The notes beneath the pieces were generated by a model, which searched no databases, had not been told where the DNA came from, and worked only from the letters and a program-made list of their open reading frames with translations. Position numbers and translations under genes: made by a program. A stretch of DNA of 64,000 nucleotides from Candidatus Gastranaerophilales bacterium (GTDB taxonomy: Bacteria; Cyanobacteriota; Vampirovibrionia; Gastranaerophilales; Gastranaerophilaceae). Below, one piece after another: positions 16,357 to 25,753 of this stretch. The stretch covers positions 62,001 to 126,000 of the forward strand of contig CALVEL010000004.1 of assembly GCA_944326565.1 (NCBI GenBank), given 5' to 3'. Numbering within the stretch: position 1 is the first letter of the stretch; each line of letters opens with the position of its first letter.

Positions 16357-16955
16357 TATTTTTTCTCAAATAATTTTTTGCTTTCGATAACAACAGGTAA
16401 GCCTCTTACTACACAGAATATAAGCGCAAAAGAAGCAAGCCAAAGGCCTATTGTCTCTAAAACTTCCGTTGCAGGATAAGCTTCATATCCTGGTATGTGT
16501 GCAGCTATTATTATGATAAATGCCATAACTTTTGCAACTGCATATGCAATTCTCATAAATTTAGAAGCGCAGATAAAAGTTCCTATTTTGCTAGATTGCA
16601 TTGATTTTTCACCAAATGCAGTATATCCTTGAGCCAATGCGACACTTCTTATGCTGTCAGTGACGAAAGCTCTTGTGACACAAATAAGCGGAAATATTAC
16701 CCAGATCCATCCTAATGTTGAAAATGCTATCCAATATGACATTTCTACTATTCTATCACCCATAATATCTAAAACTGAACCTAAATCAGATGCTTCGTTG
16801 AATTTTCTTGCAATGTATCCGTCTAATCCGTCCATTGCAAAAGCAATTATAGTTAATATAATTGCGCTTACACCAGCCCAGGTTGTTGGTATAAATAAAA
16901 ATAATATTGCAAAAAATGCTATAAAAATTCTCAATAGTGAAATAAAATTTGCCAT
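16356..16955 (-). CDS. CDP-alcohol phosphatidyltransferase, PgsA-like
   Basis: Integral membrane enzyme of 199 aa that transfers a phosphatidyl group from CDP-diacylglycerol to an alcohol. The family signature is complete: MDGLDGYIARKFNEASDLG then SVLDIMGDRI (residues 41-70), giving D-x2-D-G-x2-A-R-x8-G-x3-D-x3-D. About six hydrophobic segments follow. The most likely product is phosphatidylglycerol-phosphate, but the acceptor cannot be proven from sequence. It lies 12 nt downstream of the oxidoreductase gene and is coupled to trmL. Confidence 0.85.
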   Translation of the reverse strand: MANFISLLRIFIAFFAILFLFIPTTWAGVSAIILTIIAFAMDGLDGYIARKFNEASDLGSVLDIMGDRIVEMSYWIAFSTLGWIWVIFPLICVTRAFVTDSIRSVALAQGYTAFGEKSMQSSKIGTFICASKFMRIAYAVAKVMAFIIIIAAHIPGYEAYPATEVLETIGLWLASFALIFCVVRGLPVVIESKKLFEKK

Positions 16956-16967
16956 AATCTATCCCTT

Positions 16968-17969
16968 TTACTTTTTCATCCTTGAAAGTGCAAAATTAAC
17001 TTCGTCAAGTTTTTTAACTCTTTCGCCGAGCATAATTTTTTCAGCTTCCTCTAATATTTGAGTTACCATGAATCCGTTATCACCGTCAGAACGTGCTTTT
17101 TTGCCTGTTTCGCAACAACTTATAAAATGCTGACATTCAAGTTTTAAAGGCTCAATTTCAAGTACATCTGGTGTTGTTATATTTTTGGTTGCATTCTGTT
17201 CAAAGTTATCATATACAACCAATTTATTTTCTGGCACGGTATCATCAAGAATTGCTGTAGCTTTAGTGCCTCTTACAAGTAATGTTACATGTTTTCTTGG
17301 TGTAATCCAACTGTCTGAAATATGCCCTATGACGCCATCTTCAAACTTAATTCCAATATGGGTAATATCCATAATTTCATTTCTGTCAGATGAACAACCG
17401 ATTGCAGAAATTACTCTAAGAGGAGTTTTGCCTGTGACATAGCTTATCATTGAGACATCATGAGGTGCCAAGTCCCACATTACACTTCTGTCATTTTTGT
17501 GGAAATTAACATTTAATCTATCACTTTGTGCGTATACAATATCTCCTAAAGCACCTTCTTCTACGAGCATTTTTAATCTGTTTACGGCAGGATGATATAA
17601 AAGAAGATGTCCTACCATTAATACCAAGCCTTTTGAATGTGCAAGTTCTGAAAGGTCTCTTGCTTCTTGAGCTACTGTCGAAATAGGTTTTTCAACATAC
17701 ACATTTTTACCCGCTTCAAGCATTGATTTCACAAGCTTATAATGAGTATGACTAGGGGTTACTACTGCAACAGCAGTAATATCTTTGTTATGTAAGATCT
17801 CATTAAAATCTCTTGATACTTTAACTCCAGGATATTGTTCCTGTACTTTTTTTAAATTTTCTTCATCAATATCGCATACGGTATCTAAAACATTTAGGTT
17901 ATAGAAGTTTCTGACAATATTTCTTCCCCACATTCCGCATCCGATAACAGCTATTTTTTGTTGGCTCAT
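16968..17969 (-). CDS. Gfo/Idh/MocA-family sugar dehydrogenase
   Basis: NAD(P)-dependent oxidoreductase, 333 aa from the preferred ATG at 17969, where AAAGGA lies 6 nt upstream (a start six codons earlier has a poor ribosome site). The Rossmann motif IAVIGCGMWGRNIVRNF opens the protein, then AVAVVTPSHTHY and the family hallmark VYVEKPIS. The substrate domain contains VMWDLAPHDVSMISYV. The pattern resembles the WlbA/WbpB-like dehydrogenases of nucleotide-sugar synthesis, so a role in surface glycan precursors is plausible but not proven. It heads the operon continuing with the phosphatidyltransferase, trmL and nnrD. Confidence 0.82.
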   Translation of the reverse strand: MSQQKIAVIGCGMWGRNIVRNFYNLNVLDTVCDIDEENLKKVQEQYPGVKVSRDFNEILHNKDITAVAVVTPSHTHYKLVKSMLEAGKNVYVEKPISTVAQEARDLSELAHSKGLVLMVGHLLLYHPAVNRLKMLVEEGALGDIVYAQSDRLNVNFHKNDRSVMWDLAPHDVSMISYVTGKTPLRVISAIGCSSDRNEIMDITHIGIKFEDGVIGHISDSWITPRKHVTLLVRGTKATAILDDTVPENKLVVYDNFEQNATKNITTPDVLEIEPLKLECQHFISCCETGKKARSDGDNGFMVTQILEEAEKIMLGERVKKLDEVNFALSRMKK

Positions 17970-18170
17970 CGCATATCCTTTATTCATAACCTAATTAATA
18001 TTCTAATAAGTAAATTATATTACATCAAATATTTATTTTGCAAATTTATGACCAACTTGTAACAAATTTTACGGTGTAAATTTTTGTAAAGGGAAGATGA
18101 TTATTTTCTAAAGTTATTAGAATTCTGAGCCGAATAAATACATTAAAGACGATAAAAATAAGGATATGGT

Positions 18171-19802
18171 ATGGAAATTACAAATCAACAGTTTTTGCAG
18201 ATAGTTGCTAAAAAACAGCAAAGTACTTCATCTGTAAATATTTCAAGTATACAGTCTACAGCAGAATCAAAAACTGATGCAGAAAGTATTGTTGAAGAGA
18301 TGTTGGCTAAGAATACTCAAGCTACAGTGTATTCTATTGCTGATGAAGTTGCAAAAAATAATTCCACTTCAAGAACAGTTTTAGGTAAACTTGATGTATC
18401 ATTGGTTGAAAATTTTGGACATGTTGATTATGTGATTCCTCAGGTTCTAAATAATTCAAGTGATGAAATACTAGGCAGTCTTCCATCAGATATCGTCACA
18501 GAGAAAAAATTTGCTGTATCAATTGAAGATATGTCACCTTCTAAAATTGCAGATATTAAGCAAATTATATATGATCTGCATTTCAAGTCAGAAGAAACAG
18601 ATCCAACAGATCCTACAGATCCGGGTACTGACCCAGAAGAACCTGATGAGCCTGATGAGCCAAAGCCTTCGTTTATTGATGAATTTGATGATGTAGAAAG
18701 TATGTTTGACTGGATGCATGAGCAAGATCCTACAATTTCAAAAGAAACTGGTCTTACTAGAGTACAGCTAATTAAATTTACACAAGATGATAATTGGGAA
18801 GATGCAAATTATGATTTCTTTGGTTCTTTAAATAGAATTTTTGATGTTTTAGATAAAAATTCTGATGATGTATTATCTGTTGATGAAATAAAGCAATTAA
18901 TTGGAGAAGAAATAGGTACTTCAACTTCTGCTTATCAATCAAAAGTAGAAGTGTATGCAAATCAACTGGAAGCAGAGTATCAATCATTAGATCCTCAAGG
19001 CAAATTGGAATTTGCTATTGAAAAAACAAGAGAATATTTAGTTGCAAGAGGAATGGATGCGCAAATAGAGGCTTTGGATAGATTATTGTCAGGTACTGAT
19101 ACTCATAATGATATTCATGTAGGACAAATTGCTTTTGCAAAACTAAATCCTGAAGGAGGAACAGGTGGGTCTTATACTTTAGGTGCTTATTCTTCTATGT
19201 GTCTACAATTTGAATATAATGGTATGAATGTATCTGTTTTTGTCTCAGATTATGATACTGCCGATTTTGACGGCGGTCTTACTTTGGATGAAGATTATTA
19301 TTTGAATAGTACTTGGTATGAATTGGTTGATACATTGGTACATGAACTTACACATGCTACTGCTTATCAGAATACACACTTTTCTGAGGATGGTTATATC
19401 CTTACAGTAAGTCAGGAACAACTGGATACAATGTATGCAAAAGGTGCTTTAAATGAAAGTGATTACCGTTATTACTCTTCAAATATAAATCGACTAATTC
19501 AGGAAGCTATTGATAGAGGTGAGTATAATCCTGCAGAGGGGCAGTCTATTAATTTTTCAGATGAAAAATTAGCAAGATTTTATTATTTAACATATACTAT
19601 GTGGGGAGAATATTCTGCTTATCAAACTGATGCTGACTATGTAGACAGTATTGGCGGGGATATTTTTGATAGAGGAAACATGACAACTGCCGTAAATGGA
19701 GATCAAGAAAAAACTGTTATTGAAAATCATATTGATAGTTTATACAACAGCGACAGTTATACAGAAGCAGAACCAGATTGGAAATGGTGGACTTTTGCTT
19801 AG
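18171..19802 (+). CDS. Putative zinc metalloprotease with EF-hand and Pro/Asp linker
   Basis: A 543-aa protein without a Sec signal (starts MEITNQQFLQIVAKK). Residues 1-140 are polar and helical. A low-complexity DPTDPTDPGTDPEEPDEP linker follows (143-162). A canonical EF-hand loop DKNSDDVLSVDE lies at 228-239, a probable gluzincin zinc site HELTH at 391-395 (catalytic E392), and a possible third ligand E480 in WGEYSAYQ. The Ca2+ loop and acidic composition suit an exported enzyme, but the export route is unknown. An AAGGAT ribosome site precedes the ATG. The coiled-coil gene at 19913 follows on the same strand. The protease call rests on the motif alone. Confidence 0.62.
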   Translation: MEITNQQFLQIVAKKQQSTSSVNISSIQSTAESKTDAESIVEEMLAKNTQATVYSIADEVAKNNSTSRTVLGKLDVSLVENFGHVDYVIPQVLNNSSDEILGSLPSDIVTEKKFAVSIEDMSPSKIADIKQIIYDLHFKSEETDPTDPTDPGTDPEEPDEPDEPKPSFIDEFDDVESMFDWMHEQDPTISKETGLTRVQLIKFTQDDNWEDANYDFFGSLNRIFDVLDKNSDDVLSVDEIKQLIGEEIGTSTSAYQSKVEVYANQLEAEYQSLDPQGKLEFAIEKTREYLVARGMDAQIEALDRLLSGTDTHNDIHVGQIAFAKLNPEGGTGGSYTLGAYSSMCLQFEYNGMNVSVFVSDYDTADFDGGLTLDEDYYLNSTWYELVDTLVHELTHATAYQNTHFSEDGYILTVSQEQLDTMYAKGALNESDYRYYSSNINRLIQEAIDRGEYNPAEGQSINFSDEKLARFYYLTYTMWGEYSAYQTDADYVDSIGGDIFDRGNMTTAVNGDQEKTVIENHIDSLYNSDSYTEAEPDWKWWTFA

Positions 19803-19912
19803 TAGAGCTAATTGTTAAAATTTCTTAATAAAAATACTTATAAAATTAAAGTTTTGTTATCTCTTTGCCGTAGCACAGAATAGTGTTACTAACGGAAAGG
19901 AAACAGACAGTC

Positions 19913-20914
19913 ATGGGAATGGCAGCGTCACAAGCTAGATTTTTAGGTTTGACAGCCCGCAAGACTAATGTTGAGTTTGAAGGTCAGCAGATTAACCAAC
20001 AACGCACATCATTGTCTAATCAGTCTGCAAACTATTATAATGACTTGTTGGGTATGTCTGTTCCTACTCCGCCATCTGTTGATGAATATACCCAAACAGT
20101 TTACACATTCGAAGATGGTGCTTTAACTAATGAAATAACTGCAATGATTGCCCAACCAAATGGAAATTACACAATCAGTTATCTTTCAAAATGGCAAGAT
20201 GATTACGTGCCAGTCGCAGCATCTACAAGTGTTATTAATGTACAAAACGGCAACTATTATGTTGGAGCTACAGTTTTAAGAATTTTAGGTACCGAAGATC
20301 CTTCAGTTGAAAATGATTCTGAAAGAACTAAAAAACAAGCTGAAGAACAAGCTTGGATAAAACAATTAAATGACAAATATGGAACAGATGAATGGTATAT
20401 AAGATATGTTACTGATACAACTTCAGGACAAGAAAAACCATATTTCTACAAGAAATCAGATATTGAAAAAAATGCTAATAATACTGACGAAAACGGAAAT
20501 ATTTTAACTAATATAAACTGCTACACAATCGGAAGCGATACCAAAACAGAAGAAATTAAAGCAGTTGGTGGTTGTCGTGTTGAAAGAGATTCTTCAGGAA
20601 GATTTATTTCAATTCATATACCAAACAATGATGGTACTGGAACTTATACTGAATATGCATTAACTACTAATACTATGACAGACCAAGATGCATACAATGA
20701 TGCAATGAATGAATATGAACATGAAAAATACCTATATGATCAAGCAATTCAAGATATAAATGCAAAAATAGAAATAGTTCAGGCACAAGATAAAAATCTT
20801 GAACTAAGATTAAAACAACTTGATACAGAACAAAGTGCGATACAAACAGAAATGGATGCTGTAGAAAAAGTTATTGAAAAAAATACAGAATCTACATTCA
20901 AAACTTTTGGCTAA
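19913..20914 (+). CDS. Coiled-coil protein with MAASQARFLGLTARK start, function unknown
   Basis: A 333-aa protein whose ATG at 19913 is preferred over a GTG at 19883 because AAAGGA lies between them. The first 45 residues (MGMAASQARFLGLTARK, then INQQRTSLSNQSANYYN) look like a conserved amphipathic helical head. Residues 50-265 are polar, with tandem YTFEDG/YTISYL-type strands. The last 75 form a coiled coil (YEHEKYLYDQAIQDINAK, LELRLKQLDTEQSAIQTEM) ending FKTFG. No signal peptide is present. Head-middle-coil architecture is reminiscent of secreted filament or tip proteins, but I cannot assign a family. It probably goes with the protease-like gene 110 nt upstream. Confidence 0.6.
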   Translation: MGMAASQARFLGLTARKTNVEFEGQQINQQRTSLSNQSANYYNDLLGMSVPTPPSVDEYTQTVYTFEDGALTNEITAMIAQPNGNYTISYLSKWQDDYVPVAASTSVINVQNGNYYVGATVLRILGTEDPSVENDSERTKKQAEEQAWIKQLNDKYGTDEWYIRYVTDTTSGQEKPYFYKKSDIEKNANNTDENGNILTNINCYTIGSDTKTEEIKAVGGCRVERDSSGRFISIHIPNNDGTGTYTEYALTTNTMTDQDAYNDAMNEYEHEKYLYDQAIQDINAKIEIVQAQDKNLELRLKQLDTEQSAIQTEMDAVEKVIEKNTESTFKTFG

Positions 20915-20917
20915 ATT

Positions 20918-21757
20918 TTAGCCACCCATTCGGATTTGTTTCATCTGTTCACAGCGTTCAAAGAATAACTCTTTATCATCAGGTGAAAAATATTCTGATA
21001 ATTTTTCTAAAAGTGGTTGTGGAAAATCAGAATATCTTGCCATTGATTCAAGCGTTTCATCATCAAGAGGACATAAATTTTTAAAATTCTTTCTATAAAT
21101 TAGTTTTAATTCATTTAAGCATTGTTCTTCATTAGCATATGACTTTTCAGACATTCTGTAGGTGGTATAGTTTGTGTTGAAATAAACACCTCTTCGTCTT
21201 TTCATTAAAATTCTTATCATAAGATCCAGGTCAGACATTAACTTAAATTTTTCATCAAAATACCTTTCTTCTTCAAGCATTGAACGTTTGAAAATCATTG
21301 CTTGCCTTGCACAAGGCATTACTTGAAATGTATTATACATAGCCGGCATAAACAAAAAAGTATAATTTTCAATATGTCTGCAATAAGCAGGGGAAAAGAT
21401 AAAGTCTGCTTTTTGGGATTCCAAAGTTTCAACAGCAGAGCCTATAGCCATTATGTCATGATAAAAATCATCACAGCTTATAAAAGCAATATATTTCCCC
21501 TTAGCTCTCATTATACCTTTATTAAGAGCATGGTACTTACCTGTATCTTTTTCTGAATAAAAGTTTATATATCCTTTATTTTTGTAATCTTTTAAAAGTT
21601 CAACAGTCTCATCAGTTGAAGCTCCATCTATTACAATATGTTCAATTCTCGGGTATGTTTGCAATTCAAGTAAAGATACCAAAAGGTTAAACGCATCAGC
21701 TTGCCCGTTTTCAACTATATTCAATGTTGGTGTTACTATACTGACTAATGGATCCAT
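20918..21757 (-). CDS. Family 2 glycosyltransferase
   Basis: A 279-aa GT-A-fold glycosyltransferase. It starts LVSIVTPTLNIVENG, then IEHIVIDGASTDETVELL, DTGKYHALNKGIMRAKGKYIAF and the metal-binding FISCDDFYHD (in place of DxD). An acceptor region with SDLDLMIRILMKRRRG follows. It has no membrane segment and probably acts at the inner face of the membrane on a surface glycan or lipid-linked sugar. The tail-to-tail neighbour ends only 4 nt away. GGAG lies about 12 nt before the ATG. Confidence 0.88.
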   Translation of the reverse strand: MDPLVSIVTPTLNIVENGQADAFNLLVSLLELQTYPRIEHIVIDGASTDETVELLKDYKNKGYINFYSEKDTGKYHALNKGIMRAKGKYIAFISCDDFYHDIMAIGSAVETLESQKADFIFSPAYCRHIENYTFLFMPAMYNTFQVMPCARQAMIFKRSMLEEERYFDEKFKLMSDLDLMIRILMKRRRGVYFNTNYTTYRMSEKSYANEEQCLNELKLIYRKNFKNLCPLDDETLESMARYSDFPQPLLEKLSEYFSPDDKELFFERCEQMKQIRMGG

Positions 21758-21929
21758 ATAATTTGACTCTCCTATATCTTATATATACCACAATTTTACA
21801 GTTTTTTACAATTGTTACAAGTTGTAAAAATTTTTCATAAAAGTCAACAAAAAAAATATTTATGAGTAATAATGTGACAGAGTTCTTTTTGTGTTTTATT
21901 TGAGTTATTTAGGATATAGGAGTGTCAGT

Positions 21930-22760
21930 ATGGGTGAAAATTCAATTACTATCTCTCCGTCAATTACGGGTGCGGGATCTGCGGTTTTGGGTCTAGGAGC
22001 CGGGTATGTGCTTGCGCCGCAGAAATATTCTTTAGATCGACTTTTGATGCAGGATGATGATTCTTTTGAGAAACATTTTTCGTCTTCAGTTATGAAAAGG
22101 TCAACAGAAGGTGAAAGAAAATCTTTAAAAAGTTTGAATGATGCTGCTCATATTTATCGTTCTTCTGGAAATAAGATTTTGAAAGAAGATATCATTCCAA
22201 ATGCCAAACTCTGGCATGATATGGTCTCTCAAGTTAACGTGAATGACAAATTTATTTCAGACGTAGAAATTGCTAAAAAACGTTATTTAAAAGCTCTTGA
22301 TGATACTAAATTTATGAGACTGAAAAATGCATTAGAAGAAGCTCAAAATCTTGTTCTTAAAAAGCCGAATGATGTAAAAGCGCATTTAGAACTAAAAGCT
22401 GCAAGCAGAAATTTTGCAGATGCACAATTAGCAATCGAAAATCCATTGCGTTTATATAAGAACGCAAGAGCTTCTTTTAGAGCAGCAAGAGAAGAAGCTA
22501 TTTTAGCACTTCCGGATAAAGGTAAAGCAATAAGTGCTCAATGGGATAAAGTAAGAAGAGCTATTTCTAACCGAGCAAATGTTATGTATGAAAAACTTGC
22601 CTCTTTGTCAAAGAATGAACATCTTAATAAAGATTATTCTTTAATCAAAAAATATATCCCAAAATCAAGAACTTACTCAGCGCTTATGGGTGGCATACTA
22701 TCTGGTATTTTAGGTGTGATAGCTGGAGTGTATGCGTTAAATAAATCAAGTGTTGCATAA
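21930..22760 (+). CDS. Helical protein with N- and C-terminal membrane-prone segments
   Basis: A 276-aa protein; the ATG at 21930 is chosen because ATAGGAG lies 7 nt upstream. The N-terminus has a Gly/Ala-rich hydrophobic stretch (GAGSAVLGLGAGYVLA, about residues 12-27). The centre (residues 35-245) is a long, charged, mostly alpha-helical region (LKNALEEAQNLVLKK, FRAAREEAILAL). The C-terminus has a Gly-rich membrane helix (LMGGILSGILGVIAGVYAL). The layout suggests a protein tethered at both ends, but I recognise no family. It is a single gene between the divergent glycosyltransferase and the convergent dacB-like gene. Confidence 0.62.
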   Translation: MGENSITISPSITGAGSAVLGLGAGYVLAPQKYSLDRLLMQDDDSFEKHFSSSVMKRSTEGERKSLKSLNDAAHIYRSSGNKILKEDIIPNAKLWHDMVSQVNVNDKFISDVEIAKKRYLKALDDTKFMRLKNALEEAQNLVLKKPNDVKAHLELKAASRNFADAQLAIENPLRLYKNARASFRAAREEAILALPDKGKAISAQWDKVRRAISNRANVMYEKLASLSKNEHLNKDYSLIKKYIPKSRTYSALMGGILSGILGVIAGVYALNKSSVA

Positions 22761-22769
22761 GTAAGCTTA

Positions 22770-24122
22770 TTAATATTTATTGTAAATTGCTCTGATTATC
22801 TGTTCTTCTGTCGTCTTTTTGGCAGAAGAACTTGATTTTGGGTCAGAAATCATGATATCAAAAGCTACTAAATTACCGTTTCTTGTTTTTATGTAACCGC
22901 AAATTGAGCTAATATCAGTCAATGTTCCAGTTTTGGCAAAGATAATATCTTTAAAATAAAGCATTCTGTTTTCTAAAGTACCTTCTCCTGCGGTCGGGTA
23001 TAAGCTTATATAATCTTCAAAATCATTTCTTTTAGTTTGTAATACTAAAAAATCAGTCATAAAATCTGCAGTCATTAGATTGTTTTTGGACACTCCGCTT
23101 CCATCTACTATTTTTATATTTTCATTTCGCAAATTATTCTTTTTACAATATTCATCAAACATTTTTAATGAATTCTTCATGGCTCCAGTATTATTTACAA
23201 ATTTTCCGCCAGCAACTTTAAATAAAGTCTCAGCAGCCATATTATTACTGTTTTTTAAAATATCGGATAATACATTTTTAATCGGGTGTTTAATTTCACT
23301 TACAAGGTAAATGTTATTTGCAGGGGTCTTTCTCTGTACAAAATTATCATAAAATTCTATTTTGGCATCTCTAATAGCCTCATCAAGCTTAATTAGAAAG
23401 TATCTTTTTGGGGAGTTTACAGGAAAATTATAAGTTGTTCTACTATCTATTTCACCTTCTACAGTAATTACATCAGGTGATATATGATTGTTTCTTGAAA
23501 TACTTAGAGAGTTCTCTTTTCCTGTTGTTGTAAGATTCATAAAAGTTACAGGATAAAAAGTCGTTTGCTTAATTATTCCCGGAGCTCCTTTTTGTGATGC
23601 CGGATCGATAATTATTGTCAAAAGGTTTTTGTCAAGATTATAAGAACTGAATTTGGGCATTAGAGGATTTAAATCATCATCCCATTGCCATCCTTCGCCC
23701 CATTCGTTGCTATCCATAACAAAATCATCAATATAAAAAGCTTTTGGAGTAACTATATTTTTATTTTTTGCAGCCTTAATTAAATTTGCAAGATCTCCCT
23801 TAGTTAATTGAGGATCCCCGCTTAGTTTAAGCTGAAGTTCATTATTTATTGTTTTATACAGTGAAGTTGTAAATTCAAAATTTTCACCAAGTGTATCATA
23901 TGCAACAGTTGTTGTTATAATTTTTTGAGTCGAAGCGGGGGGAATAGGTTTATTAGAGTTAAGCTCATATAATATATCCCCGCTATTAGCATTTTTTATG
24001 GATATAGAAATAGCATCTTTATGAATTTCAGATTCAGATATAGCTGTGTTGATGTCATCTATGGCAGCGTTAGATACAAGCCCTGTCAGTATTACAGCTA
24101 TCGTTATTAAAAGCTTTTTCAT
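22770..24122 (-). CDS. dacB: D-alanyl-D-alanine carboxypeptidase/endopeptidase, PBP4 (DacB) family
   Basis: Periplasmic low-molecular-mass penicillin-binding protein of 450 aa. Signal peptide MKKLLITIAVILTGLVSNA (1-19) precedes a serine beta-lactamase-like domain with all three active-site motifs: S64-x-x-K67 in PPASTQKI, S-N-N in LKNSNNMAAETLF, and K-T-G in FAKTGTLTDIS near residue 395. The long insertion between the first two motifs (about residues 75-285) is typical of the PBP4/S13 family. It trims or cleaves peptidoglycan peptides. The start lies 53 nt inside the end of the nitrilase gene, so it belongs to the overlapping minus-strand operon. Confidence 0.92.
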   Translation of the reverse strand: MKKLLITIAVILTGLVSNAAIDDINTAISESEIHKDAISISIKNANSGDILYELNSNKPIPPASTQKIITTTVAYDTLGENFEFTTSLYKTINNELQLKLSGDPQLTKGDLANLIKAAKNKNIVTPKAFYIDDFVMDSNEWGEGWQWDDDLNPLMPKFSSYNLDKNLLTIIIDPASQKGAPGIIKQTTFYPVTFMNLTTTGKENSLSISRNNHISPDVITVEGEIDSRTTYNFPVNSPKRYFLIKLDEAIRDAKIEFYDNFVQRKTPANNIYLVSEIKHPIKNVLSDILKNSNNMAAETLFKVAGGKFVNNTGAMKNSLKMFDEYCKKNNLRNENIKIVDGSGVSKNNLMTADFMTDFLVLQTKRNDFEDYISLYPTAGEGTLENRMLYFKDIIFAKTGTLTDISSICGYIKTRNGNLVAFDIMISDPKSSSSAKKTTEEQIIRAIYNKY

Positions 24123-24942
24123 AAACTTTTACCTCGTATTTGTCTTTTATATCATTTAAAATAGGGCATTCTTTACGATATTTTTCCATTTCCTCAAATG
24201 TAATTGTACTTACCATAAACCCTTCTTTTTGAGATTTTATTTCAGCTATAGTTTCCCCAAGATAGTCAATTATTCTTGAATGTCCGATATTCCAGTTAGC
24301 AATATCAATAGGTCCGCATTGAGTTAGAGCGACCATAAAAGCTTGGTTTTCAATCGCTCTTGCTTTGGAGAGTACTTCCCAAGGAATAGGTTTTCCTACT
24401 CCCCAGGCTGCTGCATTAATAAATAATTGGACTCCTTGTTTTCTGTATTCTCTGTATAATTCAGGAAATCTGATATCATAACATATTGTAAGTCCCGTTT
24501 TTATTCCGTCAATATCAACAATAACCCCATTTCCTCCAGGAGTAATATACTCACTTTCTGTGCATCCACAATATGAATAAAGATGATTTTTATCATAAAG
24601 TGCTATTAATTGACCTTTTCTATCAAATACAGGACAGCTGTTATATAATTTCCCGTCATCTGCCTTTCTTATAAAACTTCCGCCTATTACATACATGTTG
24701 TATTTTTCTGCAACTTTTGATAAGAACGAAATTACAGAGCTGTCTTTTAAGGATTGCGCACTTTTTGTAAATTCTTCACAACACCAGCCAACTGTCCATA
24801 CTTCTGGGAGTACTAAAACGTCAGTATCTTTTTCAAGATTTTGCTCTATTAGTTTGTTTACTTTTTCAATATTAGCTTGTACATTTCCTGTTACCGCATT
24901 CATTTGTAGCGCGGATAATTTAAGTTCAGATTTAATTTCCAT
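24070..24942 (-). CDS. Carbon-nitrogen hydrolase (nitrilase superfamily)
   Basis: A 290-aa cytoplasmic amidase-type enzyme with the Glu-Lys-Cys triad: Glu in LVLPEVWTVGW (about 44-54), Lys in YDKNHLYSY (about 116-124) and Cys in GLTICYDIRFPELYR (about 150-164). Short length and the ICYDIRFPEL motif suit omega-amidase/NitFhit-like members, which hydrolyse small amides such as 2-oxoglutaramate or deaminated glutathione; the substrate is not proven. AAAGAG precedes the ATG. It overlaps the acyltransferase upstream by 43 nt and dacB downstream by 53 nt. Confidence 0.88.
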   Translation of the reverse strand: MEIKSELKLSALQMNAVTGNVQANIEKVNKLIEQNLEKDTDVLVLPEVWTVGWCCEEFTKSAQSLKDSSVISFLSKVAEKYNMYVIGGSFIRKADDGKLYNSCPVFDRKGQLIALYDKNHLYSYCGCTESEYITPGGNGVIVDIDGIKTGLTICYDIRFPELYREYRKQGVQLFINAAAWGVGKPIPWEVLSKARAIENQAFMVALTQCGPIDIANWNIGHSRIIDYLGETIAEIKSQKEGFMVSTITFEEMEKYRKECPILNDIKDKYEVKVYEKAFNNDSCNTDRACI

Positions 24943-25640
24943 GGTATCTCTTTTTTTACCTCTTTATATATTTCTGGTGCCTTTGCTTCTAAATTGCATA
25001 AGGACTGCCTTATTTTATCCTTGTAAATTTGCTCTTGTTCTGCATCAATATTGGGCGGAATGTAAATAGGTGTACCGTAAATATTAATAATTCTGGTAAA
25101 GAATATAGGTGTTCTCATACTGTCCCAGCTCGGTATTTTTATGAAGTTAAACTGTGGAGAATACCAGTGAACCGGAACAATAGGTACATTAGCCATCTGT
25201 GCAATTTTTATTATTCCGCCTTTTACTTTTCCAGCAGGACCTTTAGGCCCGTCAACCATAATTGCGGCAGACTCCCCTTTTTTTATTCGGTCTAAAATTT
25301 GCATTGTTCCGCCAACAGCCCCTTTTCTTGCAGTTGAGCCTCTCACGGTTCTTAATCCTAAATTATTTGCACAATGAGTAATAATATCACCGTCAATTGA
25401 GGTGCTTACTAAAACATTAACTTTACCTCTATTGGGGATCCCATATACGCAGAATTGGTTTCCATGCCACATAGCATAAATACAAGGACCTATTTCAGGA
25501 TGATCAATGCTTTTTATTTGCGTAAAAATCTCTTGCGTTTTTAACACTATATTTAGAGCCATTGCTAAGTATTTTGCATTGTCTTTGTTAATAAGTCTAA
25601 CCATACAGATAAAACTATCACATAATTTTGTAATTGGCAA
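24900..25640 (-). CDS. Lysophospholipid acyltransferase-like protein (DUF374)
   Basis: A 246-aa protein of the DUF374 family, distantly related to LpxL/PlsC acyltransferases. Motifs are YAMWHGNQFCVYG (the His-containing motif), VSTSIDGDII, VRGSTARKGAVGG, AIMVDGPKGPAGKVKGG (the most diagnostic) and VPIVPVHWYSP. It probably transfers an acyl chain in envelope lipid synthesis. The start is a TTG without a ribosome site; an ATG 12 codons downstream is an alternative. It heads the operon with the nitrilase and dacB, and its promoter region is shared with the divergent tig operon. Confidence 0.85.
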   Translation of the reverse strand: MPITKLCDSFICMVRLINKDNAKYLAMALNIVLKTQEIFTQIKSIDHPEIGPCIYAMWHGNQFCVYGIPNRGKVNVLVSTSIDGDIITHCANNLGLRTVRGSTARKGAVGGTMQILDRIKKGESAAIMVDGPKGPAGKVKGGIIKIAQMANVPIVPVHWYSPQFNFIKIPSWDSMRTPIFFTRIINIYGTPIYIPPNIDAEQEQIYKDKIRQSLCNLEAKAPEIYKEVKKEIPWKLNLNLNYPRYK

Positions 25641-25687
25641 GTTGGCAAAAACTATTATTTAACTAATATTTACTATTAATGGTGGAC

Positions 25688-25715
25688 TTGCACAAAAACT
25701 TTTTTGCGCTATAAT
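25688..25715 (+). promoter_or_regulatory. Promoter of the tig-clpP-clpX operon
   Basis: TTGCAC (25688-25693), a 16-nt spacer and a perfect TATAAT (25710-25715) lie 38 nt before the tig ATG. Confidence 0.8.
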
Positions 25716-25753
25716 TCAATAAGATATGATACAAAACAGTAAAAGGGAAAAAT

